This document shows positions 27,021-36,594 of a DNA stretch of 64,000 nt, piece by piece. The DNA is from Bifidobacterium erythrocebi (lineage in GTDB: Bacteria; Actinomycetota; Actinomycetes; Actinomycetales; Bifidobacteriaceae). The stretch is taken from contig NZ_JAAIIF010000006.1 in NCBI RefSeq assembly GCF_012932675.1, positions 62,001 through 126,000 on the forward strand. Direction: 5' to 3'. A program made the position numbers and the translations under genes. Below the pieces are notes generated by a model. That model searched no databases. It had not been told where the DNA came from and worked only from the letters and a program-made list of their open reading frames with translations. Position 1 is the first letter of the stretch. The number at the start of each line of letters is the position of its first letter.

Positions 27021-28220
27021 ATGTCTCGTTATCTCATTTCCGAATCCGTCACCGAAGGCCACCCCGACAAGGTCGCGGACAAGATCTCGGACGCCATTCT
27101 CGACGCCTACCTGGCCAAGGATCCGGATTCCCGCGTCGCCGTGGAAACCGTGGTGAAGGAGGGGCTGATCTCGCTGCAGGGCGAGATCTCGGCGCCGTTC
27201 ACGCTGAACCATGCGCAGATCGCACGGCAAGCGGCCGCGGAAATCGGCTACACGGATGCCGACAGCGGCCTCGATCCGCAGGGCGCCGGCATCATCAACA
27301 ACATCTGGCCGCGTGATTTCTCGTCCGATCTGGGCGATTACGGTCAGGAGGATTCGCAGACCGAGGAGGAGAAGGAGCGCATCTACGATACGTTCGTCGG
27401 CGATCAGGGGCTCGTCGTCGGCTATGCGACCGATGAGACGCCACAGTACCTGCCGCTGCCTTATGCGGCGGCCACCGCGCTGGCGCAACGACTGGCGCAG
27501 GTGCGCAAGGACGGCACTATCCCGCAGCTCAGGCCGGACGGCAAAACGGAAGTGGTCGTCGAATACAACGAGGATCTGAGCCGCGCCCTGCGGTTCGCCG
27601 CGGTGCTTATCTCCACGCAGCACAGTCCGGAGATTTCGGTGGAGGATGTGCGCAGCCAAGTGCGCGAGCAGGTGCTCGAACCAGTGCTGGATACATTCGG
27701 GCTTGATTATTCCGAGGCGCGAATCGTCATCAACCGTACTCCGTTCATTCAGGGCGGGCCGCATTCCGATGCCGGCTTGACGGGGCGCAAGGTCATCGTC
27801 GACACCTACGGTGGCATCGCCGCGCACGGCGGTGGCGCGTTCTCCGGCAAGGATCCGCACAAGGCCGATCGTTCCGAAGCATACGCGGCGCGATGGGCCG
27901 CGAAGAACATCGTGGCCGCCGGTCTCGCCCATCGTGCGCAGGTGACGCTCGGTTTCATCCTTGGTCAGGGTGCGCCGGTCTCCATCGACGTGGAGACGTA
28001 TGGCACGGAAACCGTTCCACGCGAGATCATCCAAAAGGCGGTGGAGCAGGTGTTCGACTTCCGGTTGCTGTCGATCATCGACCAACTTGACCTGGAACGC
28101 CCGATCTACTACAAGACCGCGGCCTACGGGCATTTCGGTCATGACGATCCGGACTACACGTGGGAGAGGCTTGACAAGGTCGAGGCGCTGAAGGATGCGG
28201 TGCAGAAAGTTCGCCTGTAA
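27021..28220 (+). CDS. metK: S-adenosylmethionine synthetase
   Basis: A 399-residue enzyme making SAM from methionine and ATP. Conserved motifs are TEGHPDKVADKISDAILDAYL near the N terminus, FVGDQGLVVGYATDET near 125-140 and GRKVIVDTYGG...GGGAFSGKDP near 250-275. All catalytic blocks are present. AAAGGA lies 8 nt before the ATG inside the putative riboswitch. The stop is about 30 bp before palindromic repeat H, which may terminate the transcript. Confidence 0.97.
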   Translation: MSRYLISESVTEGHPDKVADKISDAILDAYLAKDPDSRVAVETVVKEGLISLQGEISAPFTLNHAQIARQAAAEIGYTDADSGLDPQGAGIINNIWPRDFSSDLGDYGQEDSQTEEEKERIYDTFVGDQGLVVGYATDETPQYLPLPYAAATALAQRLAQVRKDGTIPQLRPDGKTEVVVEYNEDLSRALRFAAVLISTQHSPEISVEDVRSQVREQVLEPVLDTFGLDYSEARIVINRTPFIQGGPHSDAGLTGRKVIVDTYGGIAAHGGGAFSGKDPHKADRSEAYAARWAAKNIVAAGLAHRAQVTLGFILGQGAPVSIDVETYGTETVPREIIQKAVEQVFDFRLLSIIDQLDLERPIYYKTAAYGHFGHDDPDYTWERLDKVEALKDAVQKVRL

Positions 28221-28249
28221 CCGGTTGTCTCATTCACTGTGCCGCACTT

Positions 28250-28299
28250 GGTGGTTCATTCGGTCGTTTTCGGGCTCGAAAACGACCGAACCGACCACC
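28250..28299. repeat. 50-bp palindromic repeat, copy H
   Basis: The left arm GGTGGTTCATTCGGTCGTTTT and right arm AAAACGACCGAACCGACCACC match at 21 of 25 paired positions. It lies between convergent metK and the ABC permease and could act as a bidirectional terminator. Preceded by GTGCCGCACTTG. Confidence 0.9.
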
Positions 28300-28326
28300 A
28301 TCTGGCTTTCAGGAGCGGGCAGACGC

Positions 28327-29142
28327 TCACTGCCCCGCGTCCGGGTCCATGTCCTCGCCGACGGGACCGAGCAGTATGCGCTCGCTCAGGTTCACCAGGC
28401 ACATGAGCACGCAGGTGATGACGATGATGACCAGCGTGGCGGAGAAGATGAGCGGCGTGCGGAACGAGTTGTAGGCGGCCTGCAGCCAGATGCCGAGGCC
28501 CTTGCGCGCGCCCAGATATTCCGCGGTGGCGGCGGTGGCGAAGATGTACGCGGCGGACACGCGGATGCCGCCGTAGATTTGCCGTGCGGCCACGCGCAGC
28601 TTCACATGCCACAGCGTCCACGTGCGGGTCGCCCCGCAGGTCAATGCCACGTCCGAATAGAACTGCGGCACCGCTTCCAGTCCGCGGATCGTCTGCACGG
28701 CGATGGGGAACAGGCCGAACACGGCCACGATTACGATCTTGCCGGATACTTCGAAGCCGAACCAGATCAGGAACAGCGGCGCGATGGAAATCAACGGCAT
28801 GGTCTGCGCGGCGGACAGCAGGGGGAACAGGGCCGCGTTCGCGATGCGCGAGCAGTACAGCAGAATGCCGATCAGGATGCCGCAGGCAACGGCGAGCAGG
28901 AATCCGACCGTGCCTTCGAACAGGGTGGTCTGCGTGGCGGGCCACAGCGTGGGCCAGGTCTCGACGGTCGCCTGTGCGATCTCGCTCGGCGAGGCGATCA
29001 TGGTGGGCGGCACGTGGGCGAGACGCACCCACGCTTCCCAAGCCACAAGCAGCAGCGCCACTGTCACGATCGTGGGGATGCGGCGTTGCAGAGTATGTTT
29101 CGCAGTAGTAAGAAGTCCGTGCCGAACGCGCCCAAGAGCCAT
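28327..29142 (-). CDS. ABC transporter permease, SsuC/TauC type
   Basis: A 271-residue inner-membrane protein with about six transmembrane segments and a BPD-transporter cytoplasmic loop (the EAA region reads GATRTWTLWHVKLRVAARQIYGGIRVS). The family moves sulfonates, nitrate, taurine or thiamine precursors. The likely partner is the NMT1-like lipoprotein at 24081-25190, and no ATPase gene lies next to either. AAGGTG lies about 5 nt before the ATG, with TATACT about 110 nt further upstream as a possible -10 box. Confidence 0.85.
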   Translation of the reverse strand: MALGRVRHGLLTTAKHTLQRRIPTIVTVALLLVAWEAWVRLAHVPPTMIASPSEIAQATVETWPTLWPATQTTLFEGTVGFLLAVACGILIGILLYCSRIANAALFPLLSAAQTMPLISIAPLFLIWFGFEVSGKIVIVAVFGLFPIAVQTIRGLEAVPQFYSDVALTCGATRTWTLWHVKLRVAARQIYGGIRVSAAYIFATAATAEYLGARKGLGIWLQAAYNSFRTPLIFSATLVIIVITCVLMCLVNLSERILLGPVGEDMDPDAGQ

Positions 29143-29509
29143 CGTTCACCTTGCTTTCCGCGCCAAAGTGGGCGCCCACGCGGCCGGCGGCGGAAGATCA
29201 GTAAGGTGAGGAGCCTGCCCGAACGCCGGCCAGAAATGTCTGTTACCGGCAGACCAGTATAGGGCGGATGCGGGGACACGGGTGGGAAGAGACGGAGGAA
29301 CGGGCGAAAGGACAAGAGAAAGAGCAAGCGAAAAGCGGAAGCGTTTTGGGTATGAAAGAAGGGCAGCAGCACTCGCCGCGAATGCGGCGGGAAGGGGAAG
29401 GGGGATGTGCTGCTGCCCTGGAATTGAGGGGGCGGAATGACGTTTCCCGGTTGAATCGCGGGGATGCGCTTCCGCCCGTGCGGAGTGGTGTGGAGTGGCG
29501 TGAACCGGA
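29143..29509 (-). other. Gene-free region upstream of the permease and downstream of cscA
   Basis: 367 bp holding the permease leader and the cscA terminator (29361-29418). The purine-rich 29270-29345 stretch has no recognised feature. Confidence 0.7.
29361..29418 (-). terminator. Large terminator structure after cscA
   Basis: A perfect 12-bp outer stem (29361-29372 with 29407-29418) encloses an inner 6-bp hairpin (CGCCGC-GAAT-GCGGCG, 29374-29389). It lies about 90 bp beyond the cscA stop. Confidence 0.7.
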
Positions 29510-31066
29510 TTACTCCAGGCCGATGGACTTCAGGTGGTGGACCTTGAGGGATTCGACCTTCAGGGTGCCGGATTCGGATTCGAGCTTGATGGCGCGCGGA
29601 CCTTCGGAGGCGTAGCTGTAGGAGCTCATCGCCTGACGGCCGTCGTTCACGTACACCTCGACGCAGCCGCGGTCCACGTACACGCGCAGCGAAAGCTTGC
29701 CGGAAGCCAGCTCCTCGGGGGAGAGCGGCGCGGCGCGGTAGCCGCGATCGCCCTGGGCGTTGGCCTGGCGGTCGATGACCACGCGGCCGATCTGGTCGTC
29801 GTACGCCACGTAGGTGTAGGCGCCGTCCTCGGTGGCGTGCACCTTCAGGCCGGCGCGTTCGGCGGTGGAGGAGGCCAGGTCGATGGTCATCTCGATCTCC
29901 ACGGCTTCGGCGTCGTCGAGGATGACGGATTCCTCATTGACGTCCAGGTTGATCTCGCCCAGGTCGATGGTGTCCTCGCGCAGACCCTCCATCTCGGCCA
30001 CCGGCGCGGTGTGCAGGTCGCCGTCCGCACCCAGCGTGATCTCGCGCGGCAGGGTCATGTTGCCGCACCAGCCGTCGTTCTCCATGCAGATCGGGGCGAC
30101 GAACGGGCTCATCCAGCCGTAGACGATTTGGCGCTTGCCGTCGTTGAAGGACTGCGGGGCGTAGTAGTTGTGGCCGCAATCCCACAGGCGGAACTCGGTT
30201 TCCGGCACGAACGCCTCGCCGGGGACCCAGGTGCCGATCATGTAACCGGCGTTGTTGACGTTGCGGTTCATGAAGCCGCTGGCCTTGGCGCCCATGGCGG
30301 AGAAGCCGATGACCCACTTCTCGTTGCCCTGCGCGTCGCGGATCGGGAAGAAGTCGGGGCATTCGAGCATGAACACGTTCGGGTCCGGGTGCTCGAACAG
30401 CACGCGCTCGTAGGTCCAGCGGACCATGTCGTCGGAGGAGAACAGCCACATCTGGCCGCGCTTTTCGGCGGAGGAGACGCCGAAGGTCATGTACCACTTG
30501 TCGCCGGTCTTCCAGACCTTCGGATCGCGGTAGTGGTGGTCCACCTTGTCGGTCGGGCAGTCGATGATCATGCCGCGCTTGGTGGCGCTGGTCAGCTCGT
30601 CGTTGTCGGGCTCGGCGAGCATCTGCACCTGCCAGTCGCCGCCGGTGTTGTCATGGCCGTTGGCCCAGCGGTGGCCGGTGTAGTAGAACTTGAGCTTGCC
30701 GTCGTCGCCGATCACCGCGGAACCGGAGAACACGCCGTCCTTTTCCTGTTCCAGGGAGGGGGCGAACATGATCGGTTCGCGCTTCCAGTTCACCATGTCG
30801 GTGGAGGAGACGTGGCCCCAGTGCATCGGGCCCCACTGGGTGCCGTAGGGGTGCAGCTGGTAGAACACATGCCAGCGGCCCTTGTAGTAGCACAGGCCGT
30901 TCGGGTCGTTGATCCAGCCGCCGTTGGAGGCGATGTGGAACTTCGGGTACCAGCGGTTGTTGCGCTTGGCGGCGAACTCGGCCACGGAGGCCTCGGCCTT
31001 GGCGAGTTCCTTGTCGTGGTCCCTGATGGGGGTGAGCACCGGTTCGTTCGGAGTGAAGTCAGTCAT
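29510..31066 (-). CDS. cscA: GH32 beta-fructofuranosidase (sucrose/fructooligosaccharide hydrolase)
   Basis: A 518-residue glycoside hydrolase family 32 enzyme releasing fructose from sucrose and short fructans. The nucleophile motif WINDPNG has Asp54, and the RDPKVW and ECPDFF blocks carry the other acids. A C-terminal beta-sandwich (residues 370-518) follows. No signal peptide is seen, so it should be cytoplasmic and act on sugar imported by the adjacent symporter. The ATG at 31066 is 156 bp after the cscB stop in transcription order, so the two are likely one operon. The ribosome-binding site is weak (AGAAAG). Confidence 0.95.
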   Translation of the reverse strand: MTDFTPNEPVLTPIRDHDKELAKAEASVAEFAAKRNNRWYPKFHIASNGGWINDPNGLCYYKGRWHVFYQLHPYGTQWGPMHWGHVSSTDMVNWKREPIMFAPSLEQEKDGVFSGSAVIGDDGKLKFYYTGHRWANGHDNTGGDWQVQMLAEPDNDELTSATKRGMIIDCPTDKVDHHYRDPKVWKTGDKWYMTFGVSSAEKRGQMWLFSSDDMVRWTYERVLFEHPDPNVFMLECPDFFPIRDAQGNEKWVIGFSAMGAKASGFMNRNVNNAGYMIGTWVPGEAFVPETEFRLWDCGHNYYAPQSFNDGKRQIVYGWMSPFVAPICMENDGWCGNMTLPREITLGADGDLHTAPVAEMEGLREDTIDLGEINLDVNEESVILDDAEAVEIEMTIDLASSTAERAGLKVHATEDGAYTYVAYDDQIGRVVIDRQANAQGDRGYRAAPLSPEELASGKLSLRVYVDRGCVEVYVNDGRQAMSSYSYASEGPRAIKLESESGTLKVESLKVHHLKSIGLE

Positions 31067-31221
31067 CGTTGATCGTCTTTCTGTGTGTCGCCATCCGATG
31101 AGACGTGAGGCGTGTGTGGGAATGGGGAAGGAGTGGTGTGAATGGAAGAGAAAAGCGGTATCCGGCGGGAAGGAGGACAAGCCGGATACCGCTTGGAGTG
31201 GTGAGAATGAACGGTTGTCGA

Positions 31222-32547
31222 TCAGGCTTCGGTCTTGGCCTCTTCCATGGCCTTGAGCTGCTTGTCGGTGTAGAACGGGTCGCCGCCGACTTCCTGGTCG
31301 TCCTTCTTGATCACGAAGATGCCGTAGATCAGGGCCGCCAGCACGATGCCCGAGATGGTGAAGAAGGTCGGGCGGTCACCGAGGTGATCGTGCAGGGAGC
31401 CCAGCGGGGTGGAGAAGATCACCTGGCCGACCTGGGACGCGATCTGGAAACCGACCATGTAGAGGGTGGCGGACAGCTTCGTGTCGAAGTGCAGGGTGAA
31501 GTAGCGGAACGCCGGCAGGCAGAACAGTGGGACCTCGATGGAGTGGAACAGCTTGACGATGGAGACGGAGACCGGGTCGTGGAACACGCCGCACAGGCCG
31601 ATGCGCAGGAACATGACGGTTGCGCCGAGCAGCAGGGAGTTGCGCACGCCGATCTTCTTCATGATGATCGGGACGACGCCCATCATGGCGGATTCGAGGA
31701 ACACCTGGAAGGAGTTCAGGGTGCCGTAGGTGGCGTTGCCGATCTCGGTGGTCGGGAACAGGGAAGCGTAGTAGTTCGGGAACATCTGCTGGTCGAACAC
31801 GGTGTAGAAGGTGTTGGTCAGCAGCATGAAGACGATGAGCACCCACAGGGTCGGCATCTTGAGGACGGAGACCATTTCCTTGAAGGACGGGTTGGTCGGA
31901 GCCGCGTTCGGATCGGCTTCCTTCTTGAGCTCTTCCTTCTGCTCGGCCGGAACCCAGAAGGCGTAGACGCACAGCATGCCGAGGCCGCAGATGGAGCCGA
32001 CCCAGAAGTTCAGCAGCGGGTTGATGTTGAACAGGAAGCCTGCGCACAGGGCCACGATGGCGTAGCCGAAGGAGCCCCAGGCACGGGACTGGCCGTATTC
32101 GAAGCCGAACTTACGGGAGTAGCGTTCGGTGACGGCCTCGAACAGGGAGCAGCCGGCCATGAAGCCTGCGGACAGCACGATGGAGCCGATGAGCACGCCG
32201 ATGAAGCGGGTGGTGCCGCCGGCCTGCAGCATCGGGGCGTACACGAACTGCACGAACGGGCCGACGCAGGCCGCCACGGCGGAGATGAAGATGACGAGCT
32301 TACGCTTGATGCCCAGCTGGTCCTGGATGGTGCCGTAGACGAACATGATGACCAGGGTGGCCAGCGAGTTGATGGAGTAGATCTGGCCCTGCTGGGCGGA
32401 GGTCATACCCAGGCCGTGGGTCGGGTCGGTGAGCCACCTGGAGAAGAAGGACCACCAGATGCCCCACGAGCAGAAGAACATGAAGATGCCGAAAGAGCTC
32501 TGCAGATAGGAAGGGTTCTTCCACGCAGACTTATGTGCACTTGCCAT
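31222..32547 (-). CDS. cscB: Sucrose/H+ symporter, oligosaccharide:H+ MFS family
   Basis: A 441-residue protein with about 12 hydrophobic segments, of the LacY/RafB/CscB family (N terminus YLQSSFGIFMFFCSWGIWWSFF; central acidic loop; C-terminal hydrophilic end with a KDDQEVGGDPFYTDK tail). It imports sucrose with protons. Assignment to sucrose rests on the adjacent GH32 enzyme and LacI regulator. AAGGGAAA lies 7 nt before the ATG at 32547. Confidence 0.92.
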   Translation of the reverse strand: MASAHKSAWKNPSYLQSSFGIFMFFCSWGIWWSFFSRWLTDPTHGLGMTSAQQGQIYSINSLATLVIMFVYGTIQDQLGIKRKLVIFISAVAACVGPFVQFVYAPMLQAGGTTRFIGVLIGSIVLSAGFMAGCSLFEAVTERYSRKFGFEYGQSRAWGSFGYAIVALCAGFLFNINPLLNFWVGSICGLGMLCVYAFWVPAEQKEELKKEADPNAAPTNPSFKEMVSVLKMPTLWVLIVFMLLTNTFYTVFDQQMFPNYYASLFPTTEIGNATYGTLNSFQVFLESAMMGVVPIIMKKIGVRNSLLLGATVMFLRIGLCGVFHDPVSVSIVKLFHSIEVPLFCLPAFRYFTLHFDTKLSATLYMVGFQIASQVGQVIFSTPLGSLHDHLGDRPTFFTISGIVLAALIYGIFVIKKDDQEVGGDPFYTDKQLKAMEEAKTEA

Positions 32548-32648
32548 TGTATTTCCCTTTTTCTTAAGCACCCGCTGCTGCGCGAGCACGTTTGATGTTG
32601 TGCGCTCCGGTGGTGGCTGCAATGCCGTTACCGAAACAGCATGGTTAT

Positions 32649-32685
32649 ATGATACATCGTCAAACGATTTACGTCAAACGATTTA
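32649..32685 (-). promoter_or_regulatory. cscBA promoter with tandem operator repeats
   Basis: TTGACG (complement of 32672-32677) and TATCAT (complement of 32649-32654) are 17 bp apart. Two exact 14-bp direct repeats CGTCAAACGATTTA (32658-32671, 32672-32685) cover the -35 box and spacer. A LacI-type repressor bound there would block RNA polymerase. Confidence 0.75.
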
Positions 32686-33045
32686 CGTTTTGAGTTCGAA
32701 ATGAAAATATTTGCAACTTTGTCTAAACGACGATTTCTGGTGCAAAATCGCAGAAACTATGAAGGGTCTACCGGGGAGTCTCGGCGAGTCGCATGAAAGG
32801 TGATGACATCGGTTGCAAAATGGTGCAGGGCCGTAAATTAAGCAATACGAACCCTTTTGCCGAAATTGCTATAGACGGAAGGGGAGATGCCTTTCGTGCG
32901 TCTGACGCTATTGCACACGTTTGCAATACATTAGGGCGTTGAATCTGGGTGAACCTCACACGTGCGATGTGCGGTTTTGCCGCTGACGGTATCCACCTGC
33001 GGCATGGAACCGCCAGCAACGCATCGCGTACGGCCAACGGGTCCG
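32686..33045 (-). other. Gene-free interval between cscR and the cscB promoter
   Basis: 360 bp without a gene. It includes a related TAAACGACGATTT element near 32724 and an inverted repeat ATTGCA-N6-TGCAAT (32910-32927). No clear terminator for cscR was found. Confidence 0.6.
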
Positions 33046-34092
33046 CTACCGCCTCGCCACCGATCCCTTCTCCAGCAGCGTGCAGTGGATCTTCGCAGGA
33101 ATCGGCGCATCGATGGGCGGCATGGGGGCGGTGGTCTTCGGCCACACGAAGTCGTCCAGCGGGCGATCCTCGATGATCGACACCAGCTTGGCCGCCGCCC
33201 AGAATCCCATTTCGAAATGCGGCAGCTCCACGGTGGTCAGCTGCGGGTACAGCGTCTCCGCGAACACACGGTGGTTGTCCACGCCCACCACTGAGATGTC
33301 CTTGCCGATGGTCAGTCCGCGCCGCGCCGCGCACTCGTAGACATACCAGGCACGGGCATCGTTGAAGCAGAAGAAGCCATCAGGCTGTTCGCGATCGAAC
33401 ATGTCGGAGACGGCCTGCAGCGCGGATTTCGGCTCCAGCACGTTCACCACCAGATTCTCGTCATAGCGTTTGCCGGCCTCTTCCATGGCGGCGCGGTAAC
33501 CAGCCAGTCTGCCGTCCTGCGCGATCATCGGCCTGCTGCAGCCGATGTATGCGATGCGTCGGCACCCGGCCTGGACCAGATGCGTGGTGGCGTCGTACGC
33601 GATGGAGAACTCGTCCGGCTCCACGCTGGGAATCGCGCCGTTGCGGTCGGTCGCGTCGGTGAGCACCACGGGGTAGTCGCGCAGCTTCTCCGGAACATCG
33701 GTGACGCGGTTCGACATCTCCGCGTACAGGAAACCGTCCGCGCCGTAGCGTTTCAGCGCCTCGATCTCGTCGTCCTCCTTCATGCCGCCGTCCGTGCTGA
33801 CGGTGATGAGCATGTAGCCGAGCTGGCTTGCCGCGCTTTGCGCGCCGAGGATCATGCCGCCTGCATACGGGGTGGTGGCCACCTCGTCGCTGATGAAGCC
33901 GAGAATGCGGGTGCTGTTGGTGCGTAGGGAACGAGCCATCGGATTGACCTTGTAACCGAGTCTACGTGCCGTCTCCCTTACGCGGGAGGCGACCTCCGCC
34001 TTGACCCTTCCCTCGTCGTGGTGGTTCATCACCAGCGACACCGTGGAGACAGATACCCCCGTCTGCTGCGCAATCTCTTTCATCGTCGTCAT
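33046..34092 (-). CDS. cscR: LacI-family repressor, probable sucrose regulator
   Basis: A 348-residue LacI-family regulator. The N-terminal helix-turn-helix is MKEIAQQTGVSVSTVSLVMNHH (with a 3-residue extension), and the C-terminal domain is a sugar-binding periplasmic-like fold ending in FVWPKTTAPMPPIDAPIPAK. The immediate downstream transcription unit is cscBA, so sucrose control is inferred. TATCGT lies 7 nt before the ATG at 34092, consistent with a leaderless transcript. An alternative ATG lies at 34083. Confidence 0.9.
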   Translation of the reverse strand: MTTMKEIAQQTGVSVSTVSLVMNHHDEGRVKAEVASRVRETARRLGYKVNPMARSLRTNSTRILGFISDEVATTPYAGGMILGAQSAASQLGYMLITVSTDGGMKEDDEIEALKRYGADGFLYAEMSNRVTDVPEKLRDYPVVLTDATDRNGAIPSVEPDEFSIAYDATTHLVQAGCRRIAYIGCSRPMIAQDGRLAGYRAAMEEAGKRYDENLVVNVLEPKSALQAVSDMFDREQPDGFFCFNDARAWYVYECAARRGLTIGKDISVVGVDNHRVFAETLYPQLTTVELPHFEMGFWAAAKLVSIIEDRPLDDFVWPKTTAPMPPIDAPIPAKIHCTLLEKGSVARR

Positions 34093-34200
34093 ACCCCACA
34101 CGATACACCCCGGTGCAAGTGCTGGCATGGTGGTGCCCGACTGTCGGCGGGGAAGAGGGAATTACAAAGAAAAGGAGACAAGAGAAGTGCCGGAAAACCA

Positions 34201-34236
34201 CGGATGGGGCACAGCCATTCGGCTGCGCCCCATCCG
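34201..34236 (-). terminator. Terminator after ilvD
   Basis: A 10-bp outer stem (34201-34210 with 34227-34236), a one-base mismatch and a 5-bp inner stem with a 4-nt loop lie on the minus strand downstream of ilvD. A short T run follows on that strand. Confidence 0.85.
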
Positions 34237-34296
34237 GGAGTGCCGCGTGATGCGGGCGGCGGCACAACGCCCATAATCAAATCGACTGATCGACTA

Positions 34297-36156
34297 TCAG
34301 GCGAGACCGGAGAGCTTGTCGATCAGCTCCGGGTCGCGGGTGGCGCCCTTATCGGCGGAACGCGCAAAGGCGGCGTAGGCCTTCAGCGCCTGGGACACCT
34401 TGCGGTCGCGGTGAGCCACGTAGCCGTCGCCGGCCTCGAGCTCGGCGCGGCGCTGAGCCAGCTCCTCGTCGGAAAGCTCGACGTTCACGGTACGGTTCGG
34501 AATGTCGATGTTGATGATGTCGCCGTTCTTGATGAGCGCGATCGGGCCCTTGTTCGCGGCCTCGGGCGCGATGTGGCCGATGGCCAGACCGGAGGAACCG
34601 CCGGAGTAACGGCCGTCGGTGAGCATGGCCACCTGCTTGCCGATGCCCTTGCCCTTGACGAAGGAGGTCGGGTACAGCATCTCCTGCATGCCCGGGCCGC
34701 CCTTCGGGCCCTCGTAGCGGATCACGAGCGCCATGCCGGGCTTCAACGTGTCGTTGAGGATGACCTCGATGGCCTGTTCCTGGGATTCGACGACCAGTGC
34801 CGGGCCGCGGAACGTCCAGATCTCCTTCGGCACGCCGGCGGTCTTCACCACGCAGCCGTCAGGCGCAAGGTTGCCGCGCAGCACGGCCAGACCGCCTTCG
34901 GTGACTGCCGGATGGTCGATGTCGTGGATGGCGCCGTTCACACGGTCGCGGTCGAGCGAATCGAACAGGGTGGTGTGCGTCCACGGTTCGGGGGAGACGA
35001 TGTGGCCCGGTGCCGCCAGGTACATCTGCTTGGCCTGCTCGGTGCAGGTGTCGCGCATGATGTCCCAATCGTTGAGCTTGTCTTCCAGGGACTTGTAGTC
35101 GATGGAGTGCACGTCGCGGTGCAGCTTGCCCGCACGGTCGAGCTCGCCGAGGATGCCGGTGATGCCGCCTGCGCGGTGCACGTCGGAGATCTCCCATTCG
35201 CCGGACGGCGAGGCCTTGCAGATGCACGGCACGGTGTGGGAGATGCGCTCGATGTCGTCCAGCGTGAAGTCCACGTCGGCGGACTGCGCCATGGCGAGGA
35301 TGTGCAGCACGGTGTTGGTGGAGCCACCCATGGCCACATCCATGGTCATGGCGTTCTCGAAGGCTTCCTTGGTGGCGATGGAGCGCGGCAGCACGGAGTC
35401 GTCGTCATCGTCGTAGTACTGCTTGGCGATCTTGACGACCTGCTCGGCGGCGCGCTTGAACAGATCCTTGCGGTAGGAGTGGGAGGCCAGGATGGTGCCG
35501 TTGCCCGGCAGTGCCAGGCCGATGGCCTCGGTCAGGCAGTTCATCGAGTTGGCGGTGAACATGCCGGCGCAGGAACCGCAGGTCGGGCAGACGGTCTTCT
35601 CATAGGCGAGCAGATCCTGCTCGTCCAGGTTGTCGTCGGCGGAGGCATACATCACGTCGATCAGATCGGTGTTCTTCTTCACGGTGCCGTCGGGCAGCAC
35701 GGTGGTGCCGGCTTCCATCGGGCCGCCGGAGACGAACACGGTCGGGATGTTGAGACGCAGCGCGGCCATAAGCATGCCCGGCACGACCTTGTCGCAGTTC
35801 GGGATGCAGATCAGGGCATCGGCGCAGTGCGCGTTCACCTGGTACTCCACGGTGTCGGCGATGATGTCGCGGCTCGGCAGCGAGTACAGCATGCCGGTAT
35901 GGCCCATGGCGATGCCGTCGTCCACGGCCATCGTGTTGAACTCGCGGGGGATGCCGCCAGCTTCCTTGATGGCTTCGGAGATAAGGCGTCCGACCTTGTT
36001 CAGGTGAACATGGCCCGGCAGGAACTCATCGAAGGAGTTGGCGATGGCGATGATCGGCTTGCCGAAATCCTTGCCATCCACGCCGGCGGCGCGGTAGAGG
36101 GCGCGAGCGCCCGCGAATACACGTCCATTCATTAGTTTTGCAGATCGCATTTCCAT
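34297..36156 (-). CDS. ilvD: Dihydroxy-acid dehydratase
   Basis: A 619-residue iron-sulfur dehydratase, third step of valine and isoleucine synthesis. Cluster cysteines are visible in IPNCDKV (Cys121) and in CPTCGSCAG (Cys190, 193, 196). The GGSTNTVLH and [15 protein letters not shown] motifs are present. The ATG at 36156 gives [14 protein letters not shown] at 36150 (MRSAK) fits the GAGAGG site slightly better, so either may be used. It stands alone, with no other branched-chain gene in the window. Confidence 0.95.
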   Translation of the reverse strand: MEMRSAKLMNGRVFAGARALYRAAGVDGKDFGKPIIAIANSFDEFLPGHVHLNKVGRLISEAIKEAGGIPREFNTMAVDDGIAMGHTGMLYSLPSRDIIADTVEYQVNAHCADALICIPNCDKVVPGMLMAALRLNIPTVFVSGGPMEAGTTVLPDGTVKKNTDLIDVMYASADDNLDEQDLLAYEKTVCPTCGSCAGMFTANSMNCLTEAIGLALPGNGTILASHSYRKDLFKRAAEQVVKIAKQYYDDDDDSVLPRSIATKEAFENAMTMDVAMGGSTNTVLHILAMAQSADVDFTLDDIERISHTVPCICKASPSGEWEISDVHRAGGITGILGELDRAGKLHRDVHSIDYKSLEDKLNDWDIMRDTCTEQAKQMYLAAPGHIVSPEPWTHTTLFDSLDRDRVNGAIHDIDHPAVTEGGLAVLRGNLAPDGCVVKTAGVPKEIWTFRGPALVVESQEQAIEVILNDTLKPGMALVIRYEGPKGGPGMQEMLYPTSFVKGKGIGKQVAMLTDGRYSGGSSGLAIGHIAPEAANKGPIALIKNGDIINIDIPNRTVNVELSDEELAQRRAELEAGDGYVAHRDRKVSQALKAYAAFARSADKGATRDPELIDKLSGLA

Positions 36157-36280
36157 GCCTCTCATTCTTGCGTTGCAACGGGACACACGTTCCCCGGGGA
36201 ATCACATTATGGAACCGTCGTTATGGAACCATCGGCGTAATCGTGTGCAAAATCCGCGCTGTTGCGTACACTTCTGCCCT

Positions 36281-36415
36281 ATGAGTAACGATCAGCGGAA
36301 TGAGCGCGAGATGCGCGAGCACCGCCGTCGCGTGGTGACGCGGACGGTGTGCATCGTCATCGCCGCGGCCATGCTGATCTCTGTGGTGGTTCCCGCCATC
36401 TACGCGGGTCTTTGA
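36281..36415 (+). CDS. Small single-span membrane protein
   Basis: A 44-residue ORF with a charged N-terminal half (DQRNEREMREHRRR) and one C-terminal hydrophobic segment (VCIVIAAAMLISVVVPAIYA). TACACT lies 8 nt before the ATG, and a terminator starts on its stop codon. The transcript boundaries therefore fit a real gene. No family was recognised. It is divergent from ilvD. Confidence 0.6.
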   Translation: MSNDQRNEREMREHRRRVVTRTVCIVIAAAMLISVVVPAIYAGL

Positions 36416-36446
36416 CGCCCTTCGCATATTCCTGCGGGGGCGTTTT
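36415..36446 (+). terminator. Intrinsic terminator after the small membrane ORF
   Basis: ACGCCC..CGCA pairs with TGCG..GGCGT around a 6-nt loop, followed by four T. Confidence 0.75.
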
Positions 36447-36594
36447 CCTGCGTCGAGCGGCTGGTTCGCGGCCGTAAGGGAAAGGGAAGACAACGGCGTG
36501 CCCGCAAAGAGTATGTGTAAAACCCGTGGGTCGGGCTGAAAACCCAAGTATGTTCACAGACAATTTCTACAGAACGAACGTAAGGTGAATCATA

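Noticed and set aside
29534..31072. Long open frame antisense to cscA
   Set aside because: Shadow of the GH32 gene, with Val/Ala/Gly/His-rich composition and no motif.
34018..36135. Long open frame antisense to ilvD
   Set aside because: Shadow of a GC-rich conserved gene; low-complexity His/Gly/Val composition.
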